A DNA stretch of 64,000 bases, taken from contig NC_013523.1 in assembly GCF_000024985.1 (NCBI RefSeq), positions 124,001 through 188,000 on the forward strand, given 5' to 3'. A program made the translations under genes and the position numbers. Of this stretch, positions 44,569-53,826 are shown piece by piece. How positions within the stretch are numbered: the stretch's first letter is position 1; the number at the start of each line of letters is the position of its first letter. This stretch comes from Sphaerobacter thermophilus DSM 20745. GTDB taxonomy: Bacteria; Chloroflexota; Chloroflexia; Thermomicrobiales; Thermomicrobiaceae. Under the pieces are notes generated by a model that saw only the letters and a program-made list of their open reading frames with translations, had not been told where the DNA came from and ran no database searches.

Positions 44569-45118
44569 GCTCGCCCTCTCCTCTCCTAAATAGCTTGGGA
44601 TGTGCTGATTGGATCTCTGTGCGGTGGTTGGTGCCCGGGGCTGAAAGCCCCGGGCTGATGAGCGAAGCAGGCTTCAGCCGGCTGGGACACGGCAGGGGCC
44701 ACACCCTGGCGGAAGGATGCTCGGAACCGGCACGTGCCTGGGAGCTTACCCCCAGGCACGTGCCATGACGCGGGAACCTTCTCGCTACCAATCTCCGATC
44801 TGGTCGACGGACGCGAAGGATCCCGCGCGGGAGCGACCACCCGCGTGAGATCCTTCGCTTCGCTCAGGAGGACACCCATGAGCGAGCGGGCTGTTGACAG
44901 GTGAATGAGGTTAGCACCTCCACGGTCATCAGCCGTCGGGCGAGGAAGCGAAGCCCACTGAAGGGGCTGCGGATGCAGCGCCCCGGCGGGAGGCCGAACC
45001 GGGAACGTCTGCATGTCGGCGCCACAGCCCCTTCAGTGGGCTTTCCTCCTTATCGGCGCGGCGGCGCTCGTCCCGGGCACCGGCTAACGCGGTGGGCCCC
45101 GTGGACCACCCGCCCCGC
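44569..45118. repeat. 550-base cluster of dispersed palindromes
   Basis: From left to right: GTGCCCGGGGCTGAAAGCC (44633) with GGCTTCAGCCGGCTG; the variant hairpin GGCACGTGCCTGGGAG / CCCAGGCACGTGCC (44729-44763); a GAGATCCTTCGCTTCGCTCAGGA arm of the GTCATCCTGAG family (44816-44878); and the core pair AGCCCACTGAAGGGGCT (44952-44968) with its exact complement (45026-45042). No gene was recognised. The order of modules matches the other palindrome clusters. Confidence 0.75.
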
Positions 45119-46162
45119 CTACTCCTCGACGATGAGCGCGGTCACCATGCCGAACATGCCGTGGTTGGACTCGGCGTGCGACAGGATGTGGCAGTGGAAG
45201 GCCCAGACGCCCGGCTCGGTGGCGTCCACGATCACGTCCCAGCGCTCGCCCGGCGCCACGTTGATCGTGTCGCAGTACCACGGCTGCGGTTGGGGATAGC
45301 CGTCCTTGGCGACGACGAGTTGCGGCATCCCGTGCAGGTGCATCGGGTGGGCCATCAGCCCCTCGTTCATATAGCGGATGAGCACCTTCTGACCACGCTT
45401 GGCTACCAGCGGCTTGGTGGCCGGGAAGCTCTTGCCGTTGATGGTGAAGCCGAGCGGGCCGTCGTTGAGGATCAGGGTGTACTCGACGTCATAGGCCGGG
45501 CGGGTAGACGGGTCCTTCGGCTCGACGATGAAGGCACCGAGCAACCCCATCGTCACCTGCTCGGCCGCGTTGTGGTGCGAGTGGTACATGTGCGATCCGG
45601 CGGGCTTCGCGACGAACTCGTACGTGAAGGTCTCACCGGGCCGGATCGGCGGCTGGGTGATGAAGGGCACACCGTCCATGCTGTTCGGGACCATCAGGCC
45701 GTGCCAGTGGACCGCCGTGCTCTCGTCCAGTTCGTTGGTGACGTGGATGCGGACCTTGTCGCCTTCGGTCACCCGGATCTCCGGCCCCGGCACCACGCCG
45801 TTGTAGGCCCAGGCTTCGACGACTCGCCCGGGCTCGGTCTCCCACTGCACTTTCTGGCAGGTCAGCCGGAAGACCTTGACATCGCCGTCCAGCTCATAGG
45901 AGAGCGGTTGGCCGCCGAGGCCCTCGGTCTCGGCTGGGAACGCCTTGACCCCTGCCTCGTGCATGCTGTCCATCTCCGCGTAGTCCTTCGTGGGGGTCGC
46001 GGCGGGGCTGCTGGTGTGCTCCATGTGGTCGTCGGCGGCTCGCGCTGCGGACGTCTCGGCCTCGCTGCAGCTCGCCAGAGTCAGGCCGGTCGCGCCGAGC
46101 CCCAGCGCGCCCAGCGCGCCGACGAAGCCCCGCCGCGAGAATCGATTCGTCAGGTCGATCAT
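45119..46162 (-). CDS. Two-domain multicopper oxidase, Tat-exported
   Basis: A 347-residue protein from ATG 46162 after AAGGAG. SRRGFVGALGALGLGATGL is a Tat signal. Copper motifs: HWHGLMVP, MYHSHHNA, HPMHLHGMP and AFHCHILSHAESNHGMFGM. The last carries type 1 ligands (Cys, His, Met); the first domain lacks a Cys, so type 1 copper is only in domain 2, as in two-domain laccases of the small-laccase type. It lies 121 bases after nirK in the same orientation. It could oxidise metals or phenols, or protect the nitrite reductase; the role is inferred. Confidence 0.88.
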   Translation of the reverse strand: MIDLTNRFSRRGFVGALGALGLGATGLTLASCSEAETSAARAADDHMEHTSSPAATPTKDYAEMDSMHEAGVKAFPAETEGLGGQPLSYELDGDVKVFRLTCQKVQWETEPGRVVEAWAYNGVVPGPEIRVTEGDKVRIHVTNELDESTAVHWHGLMVPNSMDGVPFITQPPIRPGETFTYEFVAKPAGSHMYHSHHNAAEQVTMGLLGAFIVEPKDPSTRPAYDVEYTLILNDGPLGFTINGKSFPATKPLVAKRGQKVLIRYMNEGLMAHPMHLHGMPQLVVAKDGYPQPQPWYCDTINVAPGERWDVIVDATEPGVWAFHCHILSHAESNHGMFGMVTALIVEE

Positions 46163-46283
46163 GGGTTCTCCTTCCCACTCCCCGTTACCGGGTTTGCCGT
46201 CCCGCGCCCGTTGGCGAGTCGTCCGGGCGCGGTTGCGGGAGGGTGACCGGGCGGTCACCCTCCCGCTTTCACCGTGGGCGGCG

Positions 46284-47387
46284 CTAGTGGCCGCCGCTCT
46301 GATCACCGTGCTCGATGACCGTGTAGACCTCGGGGTTGTCCGGGCCTTCGACCTGGAGGACGCCGGCCGCGCCCTTGGCCAGCCGGCCCAGGCTGTGATC
46401 CACCAGCGTGTAGTTGCCCGGCACCTCGACCTGGAACTCCACGATGGTCGCACCGCCGGCCGGCACCATCGTCGTCTGGACGTGGCTGACCCACTCGGCC
46501 GCGCCCTCCGGCGCCACCCGGTCGAAGACCTCACCGATCACGTGGAAGCTCGAGGTGAGGTTCGGGCCGCCGACCCCGAAGAAGATCCGCACCGTCTCGC
46601 CGGTCTTGGCCTTGAGGGCGTTGTCGCCCGTGAGCGCGCCGACCGAGCCGTTGAAGACCACGTAGTCGGGGTTCTCGGCCAGCATCTGCTCCATGTCGAA
46701 GCCGTGCAGGCCCTTCTCGCCGCGCTCGCCGCTCAGGTAGAAGTCGCCCTGCATCACGTAGAACTCGCGATCCACCTGCGGCAGCCCGCCCTCGGGCTCC
46801 ACGACGATCAGGCCGTACATGCCGTTGGCGATGTGCATGGCGACCGGCGGCGTCGCGCAGTGGTAGACGTAGACGCCGGGGTGCATCGCCAGGAACTGGA
46901 TGGTGGCCTGCTTACCGGGCGAGACGGTCGTCGCCGCGGCCCCACCGCCCGGGCCGGTCACCGCGTGCAGGTCGATGTTGTGCGGCGCCGTCGAGTCGAG
47001 TGAGTTCTTCAGCGTCAGCTCAACCGTATCGCCCTCCCGCACCCGGATCATCGGCCCGGGGACGGTGCCGTTGAAGGTCCAGAACTTGTAGGCGACGCCA
47101 TCGTCGATCTCGGCCACGATCTCCTTGGCTTCGAGCTCGACCTTGACCAGTTGCGGCCCGCGGTCGCCCACCGGCGGTGCAACCTCCGGCTGGGGCATCC
47201 GCACCAGGTCCGCCGGGGCGGGCTCGACCGCCGAGGCGGCAGCAGCCGCGTGGCCGGCGTGGCTGTCGGCGGCCGGCTGCGAGATGCCGGGCAACCCGTA
47301 AGCGGCCGCGCCGAGTAGCAGCACCACCACGCTCAGCGCTGCGATGGCGATCCGCAGTGTTCGCTTGCTGAGATGTATCCGTGCCAT
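46284..47387 (-). CDS. nirK: Copper nitrite reductase NirK
   Basis: A 367-residue membrane-anchored or exported enzyme (N-terminal helix about residues 10-32). Type 1 copper ligands: His in APHNIDLHA, then Cys, His and Met in [19 protein letters not shown]. Type 2 ligands: His in DLHA, His before the Cys, and His in LVDHSLGRL. The catalytic Asp (IDLHA) and His ([11 protein letters not shown]) are both present, so it should reduce nitrite to NO. A His/Ala-rich linker with [11 protein letters not shown] follows the helix. It is in tandem with a DoxX gene upstream and a multicopper oxidase downstream. Confidence 0.95.
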   Translation of the reverse strand: MARIHLSKRTLRIAIAALSVVVLLLGAAAYGLPGISQPAADSHAGHAAAAASAVEPAPADLVRMPQPEVAPPVGDRGPQLVKVELEAKEIVAEIDDGVAYKFWTFNGTVPGPMIRVREGDTVELTLKNSLDSTAPHNIDLHAVTGPGGGAAATTVSPGKQATIQFLAMHPGVYVYHCATPPVAMHIANGMYGLIVVEPEGGLPQVDREFYVMQGDFYLSGERGEKGLHGFDMEQMLAENPDYVVFNGSVGALTGDNALKAKTGETVRIFFGVGGPNLTSSFHVIGEVFDRVAPEGAAEWVSHVQTTMVPAGGATIVEFQVEVPGNYTLVDHSLGRLAKGAAGVLQVEGPDNPEVYTVIEHGDQSGGH

Positions 47388-47448
47388 CGTACCCTTCTTC
47401 CTGTCACGTCCCGGTGTGTACGTCATGTCTTCGTGTGTCCCGCCGACC

Positions 47449-48063
47449 TCAGCGGGGAATCTCTCCAACCGGTTCCCGGTCGCTCGCCCTGCCCCGCGCC
47501 CGCCGGCGGATCAGGCCGGGGCGCCAGGGTGTGCCCAGGACCGGGAGCAGCCAGCGGTCGAGCCCGATCCAGCCGGCCGTCTTCCAGGCCAGAACCAGGA
47601 CGACGGCGAGCGCCGGCAGCAACGGGTCGACCGGCCCGGCGCCGACAATCAGCACGTTGATGCTGGCCAGGCAGTAGAGCGTGGCGGCCACGCCGGTCAT
47701 CAGGCCGAGCAGCAGCGCGATCGCAACGAACGTCTCGCCGATGGCGATCACCTTGGCCGCCCAGGTGTAGCCGCCGGTGTCGAGCAGATACCCGAGCACG
47801 TGCCGGTACCAGTTGGAGCCGGAACCGGGCGCCGGGTTGGCCTCCACCACCCGCTCCCAATGGGCGCGCAGGGCGGTGCCGCCGCTCATCCACTCGGGGC
47901 TCTGGAGCTTGGCCCAGCCGGCCTCGAGGGCCTGCCAGCCCACGTAGAGGCGGACGGCCAGCCAGACCCAACCGAGGCGGACGTCGTTGAACAGCGTCCG
48001 CGCCAGGGCCGGGTCCTCAACGACCGTCTCGGGGAGCTGGATTGTGGCCTCGTGCCGTGCCAT
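47449..48063 (-). CDS. DoxX/DoxD-like membrane protein
   Basis: A 204-residue protein with about four membrane helices, starting at 48063 after AAGGA. It matches DoxX family signatures: [19 protein letters not shown] and the helix [21 protein letters not shown]. Family members associate with quinol oxidation and thiosulfate:quinone reductases or redox stress. It is the first gene of a run with nirK (61 bases later) and the multicopper oxidase, so a quinone-linked role in nitrite reduction is plausible but inferred. Confidence 0.85.
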   Translation of the reverse strand: MARHEATIQLPETVVEDPALARTLFNDVRLGWVWLAVRLYVGWQALEAGWAKLQSPEWMSGGTALRAHWERVVEANPAPGSGSNWYRHVLGYLLDTGGYTWAAKVIAIGETFVAIALLLGLMTGVAATLYCLASINVLIVGAGPVDPLLPALAVVLVLAWKTAGWIGLDRWLLPVLGTPWRPGLIRRRARGRASDREPVGEIPR

Positions 48064-48673
48064 TGTCCTTGCGCCTCTCCGGGCCGCTGTATCGGCCCTT
48101 CTGGCATCAAGGCTAGGCGGGGAGGGGCTATCGCCCCACGACCTGGGGGGTAGTTCACGGGTGACCGGAAGGGGTGGGTTTTTCCCCACCCTGGTGGGTG
48201 AGAAAGCGGGATGGGCCCACCCATTGGGGTAGGTCAGGCAAGGGTCCGGAGCGTGGGCGTCTCGTGGGAACGGCCCTCACCCCTGGCCCATCTCCCAACC
48301 TTGGGAGAGGGGAGCTATCCGTAGGCTGGGGTGGCGGGATTCGCCGGGGGCTAAGCCGCCGGGTTGACAACGAAAGCCGGCTAGAGCCGGCTGAGGGCAG
48401 TGTGCCGACCGAGTGGTGGGAAGATCCTCGCAGCCTGGTGGGTGCCCGGGGATTTTTGTCCCCGGGCACATACCTGAATGGTGGATACCATACTACCGAG
48501 GGGTGAGCGCTGTTCCCCAGCCGGCTTTCCTTGTCAGCCCGGGGGTGAACCCCCGGACACGTGCCACCGCGGCGGGGCCTCTCACCCCCTGGCCGGCCGC
48601 TGGTACCCGTCAAGCGCGGTACGTCCTAACTGGATCAACCTGCCGAAGGCCACCAGGCGGGAGCTTGCATCCC
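48064..48673. repeat. 610-base region: doxX leader and dispersed palindromes
   Basis: Near the doxX start are GGGTGGG-TTTTTC-CCCACCC (about 48173-48191) and GGGATGGGCCCACCC palindromes, possibly in the doxX-nirK leader. Further right: the CTCCCAACCTTGGGAG hairpin (about 48290), GGGGGCTAAGCCGCCGGG with AGCCGGCTAGAGCCGGCT (48350-48390), the hairpin GTGCCCGGGGATTTTTGTCC / CCCCGGGCAC (48445-48472), and a mirrored AGCCGGCTTTCC...CCCGGGGG arm (48521-48567). No gene was found. Confidence 0.65.
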
Positions 48674-49324
48674 CTACTCCTCCGGCGGCTCGACGAGGCC
48701 GTGGCGGAGGGCGTAGGCGATGACCTGGGCGCGGTTCTGGAGGTGGAGCTTGTTGAGGATGTTGCGGAGGTGGTACTTGACCGTGTTCTCGCTGACGAAG
48801 AGGCGGTCGGCGAGGTCCTTGTTCGAGGTCACGCCCTGCACCAGGAGCTCCAGCACCTCGCGCTCGCGCTCGGTCAGTTCCTCGGCGGTTCGCTCCGGGC
48901 GTGGGGCGGCTGGGCGGGCGAACTCGTTGAGCACCTTGCGCGCCAGTCCGGGAGTGAGGGCCGGTTGACCCTCGGTGACGCCCTGAAGCAGGTCGAAGAA
49001 TTGTTCGGCTTCCAGGTTCTTGGGGAGGAAGCCCTCGGCCCCTGATTTGACCGCTTCGAACAGGTCGGCGTCATCTTCGGAGGCGGTGAGAACCACGACG
49101 TTGACGTCGGGCAACTCGGCGCTGATGAGCCGGGTTGCTTCCAGTCCGCCCATCACCGGCATCGTCAGGTCCATGAGCACGATGTCCGGGCGGAGCTGCC
49201 GGGCCAGCTCGACCGCCTCCCGGCCGTTGCGCGCCTCGGCCACGACCTCGACGCCGCGCGCCTCCAGCAGGCTGCGCAAGCCGTCGCGGAACAGGGCGTG
49301 GTCGTCAGCGATTATGACTCTCAT
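48674..49324 (-). CDS. NarL/LuxR-type response regulator
   Basis: A 216-residue regulator. Receiver domain: IIADDHALFRDGL, phospho-acceptor Asp in IVLMDLTMPVMGG, and the Thr/Lys switch residues (VVLTASE, FLPKN). C-terminal LuxR helix-turn-helix: LTEREREVLELLVQGVTSNKDLADRLFVSENTVKYHLRNIL. Its ATG lies inside the end of the sensor kinase gene (20-base overlap), so both are co-expressed. The doxX-nirK genes lie next on the same strand, and regulation of them is a reasonable guess. Confidence 0.93.
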   Translation of the reverse strand: MRVIIADDHALFRDGLRSLLEARGVEVVAEARNGREAVELARQLRPDIVLMDLTMPVMGGLEATRLISAELPDVNVVVLTASEDDADLFEAVKSGAEGFLPKNLEAEQFFDLLQGVTEGQPALTPGLARKVLNEFARPAAPRPERTAEELTEREREVLELLVQGVTSNKDLADRLFVSENTVKYHLRNILNKLHLQNRAQVIAYALRHGLVEPPEE

Positions 49325-50783
49325 CCACCTCTCCCTTGCTCGCTGCCGTGCTCACGGACTCGACGGGCCGGACATCAGCAGGGACGAATGCCGCTCCCAC
49401 GGGCAACCGCACCGCGACGCGCGTTCCTTCCCCCGGTGCCGACCGAATCTCCAGGGTTCCGCCGACCGCCTGTGCCCGCTCGCGCATGGTGGCCAGGCCG
49501 AAGCGCGGGAAAGCGCTGCGGCCGATGGTTGACGGGTCGAAACCGGAACCGTTGTCTTCGACCGTCGCTCCGATCCAGCCGGCGGAGCGGTGAATGTGGA
49601 CGGTGGCGCGGCTGGCCCCGGAGTGCTTACGCACATTGGCCAGAGCCTCCTGGATGATGCGCAGTAGTTGGAGCTCCGCGAGCGGCGAGAGCCTGAGGTC
49701 GGTGATGCCGGCCGGAGTGGTGCGGAAGTCGACGGGGATGCCGCTCTGGTCTTGCCAGCGCTGGAGGTAGTCCTGCAGCGTCTCGAGAAACTCGCGCTCC
49801 CGCTCAAGAGAGGTGCGCAGGCCGAGGATGTTCTCGCGCACGTCGGCGTAGGCGTCGCGTGCGGCCTGGGCGAGCTGGCCGATTTGCTCCGACGCCCGCT
49901 CCTGCTGGCCGTTGCGCAGGAGTTCCTGGGCCGCCTGAGCCTTCGTGTTGACGTAGCCGAGCACCTGGGCAAGGCTGTCGTGCATCTCACGGGCGATCCG
50001 CTCACGCTCCTCGGCGATGGCCAGCGCCTGCACCCGCTGGTGCAGGCGGGCGTTCTCGATGGCCAGGGCCGTCTGCGTGGCGAAGCGCTCCAGCCGCGCC
50101 TGGTCAGCGGCATCGAACTCCGACGCACCCTCCTTTTCCGTCAGGTAGAGGCTGCCCAGAATGCGGCCGTGCGAGCGGATCGGTACCGCCAGCAGTGAGC
50201 GCATTACCGGGTGATGTGGCGGGAAGCCGAACGAGCGAGGATCCTTGGTCACGTCCGGGATGCGGAGCACGACGCCGTCGCTCATGACGACCCCGAGCAT
50301 GCCGTGGCCGACCGGCTCCGGGCCGATGCGCTCGCGCTCCTCCGGAGTGAGGCCGGAGGTGAGGAACGCCTCAGGCCAGCCCTCCTCGCTCAGGAGCGTA
50401 AGGGCGCCGTAGCGGGCACCGACGAGTTCCCGCGCCTCGTCGACCACCTTCTGCAGGACGGTTTGGAGGTCGAGCTGGCTGGTGATGGCGAGCCCGGCCT
50501 CGTGCAGCGCCAGGAGCTCCTGGTTCTGCTCGGCGAGGCTCGCCTGCATGCGGCCGATAACCTTGAAGATTGCCTCGGCGAAGAAGAGGGTACCGATCAG
50601 GACGATCCCGGCGAGCAGGAGGTAGCCCGGCCAGGAGTGGAACAGGCTGGGGTAGATGATGTGCCGCATCGCCTCCAGCGCGGCGAGGAAGACGACCGGC
50701 GCCAGGATCGCAACCCACTTGAGGCGGCGCAACTCCGGGGTGCCGCTGATGCTCAACCACGTCTGCCGGGATACGCCGTTCAT
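49305..50783 (-). CDS. Membrane sensor histidine kinase with GAF domain (NarX/LiaS class)
   Basis: A 492-residue kinase. Two membrane helices (about residues 24-40 and 54-72) are followed by a short coiled coil and a GAF domain (about 92-245). The HisKA_3 dimerisation domain has the phosphorylated His in REMHDSLAQVLGYV. The HATPase has ALANVRKHSGAS, VEDNGSGFD and GLATMRERA. There is almost no extracytoplasmic loop, so sensing is probably through the GAF domain or the membrane. Its response regulator gene overlaps the 3' end. Confidence 0.93.
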   Translation of the reverse strand: MNGVSRQTWLSISGTPELRRLKWVAILAPVVFLAALEAMRHIIYPSLFHSWPGYLLLAGIVLIGTLFFAEAIFKVIGRMQASLAEQNQELLALHEAGLAITSQLDLQTVLQKVVDEARELVGARYGALTLLSEEGWPEAFLTSGLTPEERERIGPEPVGHGMLGVVMSDGVVLRIPDVTKDPRSFGFPPHHPVMRSLLAVPIRSHGRILGSLYLTEKEGASEFDAADQARLERFATQTALAIENARLHQRVQALAIAEERERIAREMHDSLAQVLGYVNTKAQAAQELLRNGQQERASEQIGQLAQAARDAYADVRENILGLRTSLEREREFLETLQDYLQRWQDQSGIPVDFRTTPAGITDLRLSPLAELQLLRIIQEALANVRKHSGASRATVHIHRSAGWIGATVEDNGSGFDPSTIGRSAFPRFGLATMRERAQAVGGTLEIRSAPGEGTRVAVRLPVGAAFVPADVRPVESVSTAASKGEVDESHNR

Positions 50784-51116
50784 CGCTGCGACCCTCCTGC
50801 CACGATTCTACCAGGGATTTTCCGCAGGCCGCGTCGATTCCAAAGGCGAGGAGCGTGGGCGTCGGGTTGAGCCTCGCTCGGTGAGAGCGGTCCTCATCCC
50901 CGACCCATTTCCCAACTTTGGGAGAGGGGGGTTACGCGCGGAGGACAAGCGAGACGCCCGCGCTCCTGAAGTCGTTGACCGGCGTGGGGTGCGCTGCTAG
51001 GATGCGAGGCATCCGATTGGAACAGATACCGTGCCGCCACCGGCGGCATGCCTCGGTGAGCGATGGATCACCGCGGGACCTGACCGGGGCGGGCCGGCTC
51101 GGTAAAGGAGCGGCGG
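50784..51116. promoter_or_regulatory. 333-base divergent region with promoter for the Rieske gene
   Basis: A CTCTCCC-type hairpin remnant (TTCCCAACTTTGGGAG, about 50908-50930) lies first. A promoter follows: TTGACC (50975-50980), 17-nt spacer, TAGGAT (50998-51003), start near 51010, about 107 nt before the Rieske oxygenase. GGATGCGAGGCATCC (about 51000-51014) is a palindrome overlapping the start and might be an operator. No gene was seen. Confidence 0.55.
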
Positions 51117-52238
51117 ATGGTGACTGACACTTCGACCGCGACGCCCTTCGCGACCACGTTGCCCGGCCGGTACTACCACGATCCCGACATCTACCGCCAG
51201 GAGCAGGAGCGCCTCTTCGGCCGCCTGTGGGTCTGCGTTGGGCGCGCCGATGCCATCCCCCAACCGGGCGACTACCTGACGGTCGACCTGGCCGGCGAGA
51301 GCGTGCTGGTGGTCCGGGGGCGCGACGGGGTGGTGCGCGCCTTCCTCAACGTCTGCCGCCACCGCGGGGCGCGGCTCTGCACCGAGCCCTGCGGGCATGT
51401 CGCCGGCGCCATCCAGTGCCGCTACCACGCCTGGAGCTACGGGCTGGATGGCCGCCTGCTGGGCGCGCCCAACCTGCGCGATGTCGATGCCTTCGACCGG
51501 GATGCCCACGGGCTGCTGCCGGTAGCCTGCGATCAGTGGGGTGGGCTGCTTTGGCTGTCCCTGGCGGAGGACCCGCCGCCGCTGGCGGAGCAGCTTGAGC
51601 CGGCCATCCTGCGCCGCTTCGGGGAGTTGGACACGGTGGGGCGCTACCGGCTGGCGACGCTGGCGGTGGGCCACTCCATCACCTATGAGCTGGCCTGCAA
51701 CTGGAAGCTGGTGGTGGAGAACTTCATGGAGTGCTACCACTGCGCGGTGACCCATCCGGAGCTAAGCCGGGCGGTGCCCAGCTTCAAGGCGGGGCTGGCC
51801 TACCAGCAGGGAGTGGGGGCGCGCTTTGCTGAGGGGGTAGTGGCCCTGACGCTGAGCGGGCAGACGACCCGTCCACCGCTGCCGGGGCTGGCCGAGCAGG
51901 ACCTGGGCACCTACTACGGCTTCGTGCTGCTGCCCAATGTGTTCGTCAACCTGACGCCGGACCATGTGGTGGTCCACCGGTTGGAGCCGTTGGGGCCGAC
52001 GCAGACGCGGGTGGTGTGCGACTGGCTGTTCGACCCGGCGGTGATGGCGGAGCCAGGCTTCGATCCGATGGATGCGGTGGCCTTCTTCGATCTGGTGAAC
52101 CGCCAGGACTGGGAGATGTGCGAGCTGTGCCAGCAGAACATGGCCTCGCGGGCCTACCGGGCGGGTGGGCTGTACGTGCCGCTGGAGGCGCACATCCGCG
52201 CCTTCAACGACTTCGTGCTCGAATGCCTGGAGGGATAG
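51117..52238 (+). CDS. Rieske ring-hydroxylating-type oxygenase (betaine/choline monooxygenase-like)
   Basis: A 373-residue oxygenase alpha subunit. The Rieske centre is NVCRHRGARL with QCRYHAWSYGLDGRL. Mononuclear iron: NFMECYHCAVTHPEL supplies two His (with the bridging Glu), and the Asp in QDWEMCE completes the site. Opening PGRYYHDPDIYRQEQERLFGRLWVCVGR and the overall order resemble glycine betaine or choline/stachydrine-type monooxygenases rather than aromatic dioxygenases. AAAGGAG precedes the ATG. The next gene is a FAD oxidoreductase; no reductase subunit is adjacent. Confidence 0.85.
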   Translation: MVTDTSTATPFATTLPGRYYHDPDIYRQEQERLFGRLWVCVGRADAIPQPGDYLTVDLAGESVLVVRGRDGVVRAFLNVCRHRGARLCTEPCGHVAGAIQCRYHAWSYGLDGRLLGAPNLRDVDAFDRDAHGLLPVACDQWGGLLWLSLAEDPPPLAEQLEPAILRRFGELDTVGRYRLATLAVGHSITYELACNWKLVVENFMECYHCAVTHPELSRAVPSFKAGLAYQQGVGARFAEGVVALTLSGQTTRPPLPGLAEQDLGTYYGFVLLPNVFVNLTPDHVVVHRLEPLGPTQTRVVCDWLFDPAVMAEPGFDPMDAVAFFDLVNRQDWEMCELCQQNMASRAYRAGGLYVPLEAHIRAFNDFVLECLEG

Positions 52239-52256
52239 TGTCAAGGTCATGCGTTC

Positions 52257-52373
52257 GTTGTCCCCCTGAGCGGAGCCGGGTCCGGCGGCTCCGTCCGAGT
52301 CGAAGGATCTCGGGGGTGGGGTGGCCACTCCCGCGCGAGATCCGTCACTTCGCTCAGGATGACAAAGCTCGGA
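52257..52373. repeat. GTCATCCTGAG-type inverted repeat
   Basis: TCCCCCTGAGCGGAGCCGGG and GTCGAAGGATCTCG are mirrored by CGCGAGATCCGTCACTTCG and GCTCAGGATGAC. It lies between the Rieske gene and the FAD gene, so either they are separate transcripts or the hairpin modulates the second gene. Confidence 0.7.
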
Positions 52374-52457
52374 CGTTGGTAACGGCTCGGCTGAGGATGA
52401 CAGGTATTGGGTGCCGACGGTGCAGGGTGACATGGTTGGTATGACGGGGAGTGAGTG

Positions 52458-53630
52458 ATGGCAACGACCTACGAGATCGTGATCGTCGGGGGCGGGAATC
52501 TCGGTCTGTGGACCGCGTACCACCTGGCAAAGCGCGGCTTCGGCCGGATCGCGGTCTGCGAGCGGTACTGGGCGGGGTTTGGTGCCACCAGCCGGTCGGC
52601 CGGGATGATCCGGGCGCAGGGCGGCTCGGAGACGGCGGTGAAGCTCGGCCACTGGTCGCTGGAGTTGTACCAGCGGCTGGGCCAGGAGCTGGGGCTGGGG
52701 AGCGGCTTTTTCGAAACCGGCTACTACATCCTGGCCTCGACCGAGGAGGAAGAAAAGGCGTTCCGCGACCTGCTCGAACTGCGGCGCCGCTGTGGGGTTG
52801 AGAACGAGTGGGTCGATCCGGACGAGGGCAAGCGCCGCTTCCCGATGGTCGACTGGGACCGCTTCCGCGGTGCGGTCTACACGCCGAATGACGGCTACGT
52901 GCACCCACCCATCGTGGCGCGGAACATCACCTACGCGGTGCACCGGGAGGAGGCGATCGACCTGTTCGAAGAATGCACCGTGGAGCAGATCGAGCCGGCC
53001 GGGAGCGGCTACCGGGTTCACACGACGCGCGGCGTGCTGGAGACGGGGCGGGTGCTGAATGCCGCCGGGCCGCGCGGCGTGCGTGACCTCGGGGCGATGC
53101 TCGACGTGCAGGTGCCCGTCTCGGCGGCGCGCCACCAGATCATCACCTTCGCCGAGGTCGACCAGCAGCCGGCAGGGCGTTTCCCCCTCTCGTTCGCCCT
53201 GTCCGAGGGGATCTACGTGCGGCCGGAGGAGCAGGGAGCGCTGCTCGGCATGAGCAACCCGGAGGAGCGGGCCGACCGGAGCGGGCGCTATCAGATCACC
53301 TACGACTGGGAGTACCACGAGCGAGCGCGTCCGGTGTGGGAGGCGATCTGGCCGTCGCTGGCCGGGAAACCGATCTCTCGCGCCTGGGCCGCCTCGATCG
53401 ACTACACGCCGGACCACCTGCCGATCATCGACGAGCCGCGCCAGGGCTTCTTCGTCCTGGCGGCGGGCGGCCACGGGATGATGTGGGGTCCCGCATTGGG
53501 CATGGTCATGGCCGAGTTCATCGACGAGGGGACCGCCGCGGGCCTGCCCGACGAGGAGATCCGCCTCGCACGCTTCACAGGCGAGCGCAAGTCCCGCGAC
53601 ACCATTGCCTTGCCGTTCCCCGAGGAGTAG
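52458..53630 (+). CDS. FAD-dependent oxidoreductase, sarcosine oxidase beta/DAO family
   Basis: A 390-residue DAO-family flavoenzyme. ATG 52458 follows GGGGAGTGAGTG. IVIVGGGNLGLWTAYHLAKRG is the FAD Rossmann loop, and GATSRSAGMIRAQGG the family signature behind it. The end GFFVLAAGGHGMMWGPALG is the second FAD contact. Family members oxidise N-methylated or D-amino acids (sarcosine, dimethylglycine, glycine). Next to a betaine-monooxygenase-like gene it could take the next demethylation step; this is inference from neighbourhood. Confidence 0.88.
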   Translation: MATTYEIVIVGGGNLGLWTAYHLAKRGFGRIAVCERYWAGFGATSRSAGMIRAQGGSETAVKLGHWSLELYQRLGQELGLGSGFFETGYYILASTEEEEKAFRDLLELRRRCGVENEWVDPDEGKRRFPMVDWDRFRGAVYTPNDGYVHPPIVARNITYAVHREEAIDLFEECTVEQIEPAGSGYRVHTTRGVLETGRVLNAAGPRGVRDLGAMLDVQVPVSAARHQIITFAEVDQQPAGRFPLSFALSEGIYVRPEEQGALLGMSNPEERADRSGRYQITYDWEYHERARPVWEAIWPSLAGKPISRAWAASIDYTPDHLPIIDEPRQGFFVLAAGGHGMMWGPALGMVMAEFIDEGTAAGLPDEEIRLARFTGERKSRDTIALPFPEE

Positions 53631-53649
53631 ACGGGGCGGACGGCCCCCA

Positions 53650-53817
53650 CCCCCGGTCTCCTCCCCAGGGTTGGGAGGGGGAGATCAGGCGCGTACTGGG
53701 TGTTGCGTATTGCGTGTTCCGTGTTCCGTGTCGTGCGATGGCCTCTTCTCTCGCTCCTGAAAGGGCTGACTTGCGCAATACGGAATACGCGATCGCTTCC
53801 CCCTCCCCGGCAGTTGA
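53650..53817. repeat. CTCTCC-type hairpins and GTGTTCCGTG short-word repeat
   Basis: CCTCCCCAGGGTTGGGAGGGGG (about 53660-53683) lies past the FAD gene stop and could terminate it. GTGTTGCGTATTGCGTGTTCCG words (53699-53725) are mirrored by GCGCAATACGGAATACGCG (53774-53792). CCCCCTCCCCGGCAGTTGAG precedes the stop of the convergent nuclease-helicase gene. Confidence 0.65.
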
Positions 53818-53826
53818 GAGAAGGAG

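Noticed and set aside
51762-53474. 570-residue minus-strand ORF across the Rieske and FAD genes
   Set aside because: Spans two genes and the repeat between them; no domain.
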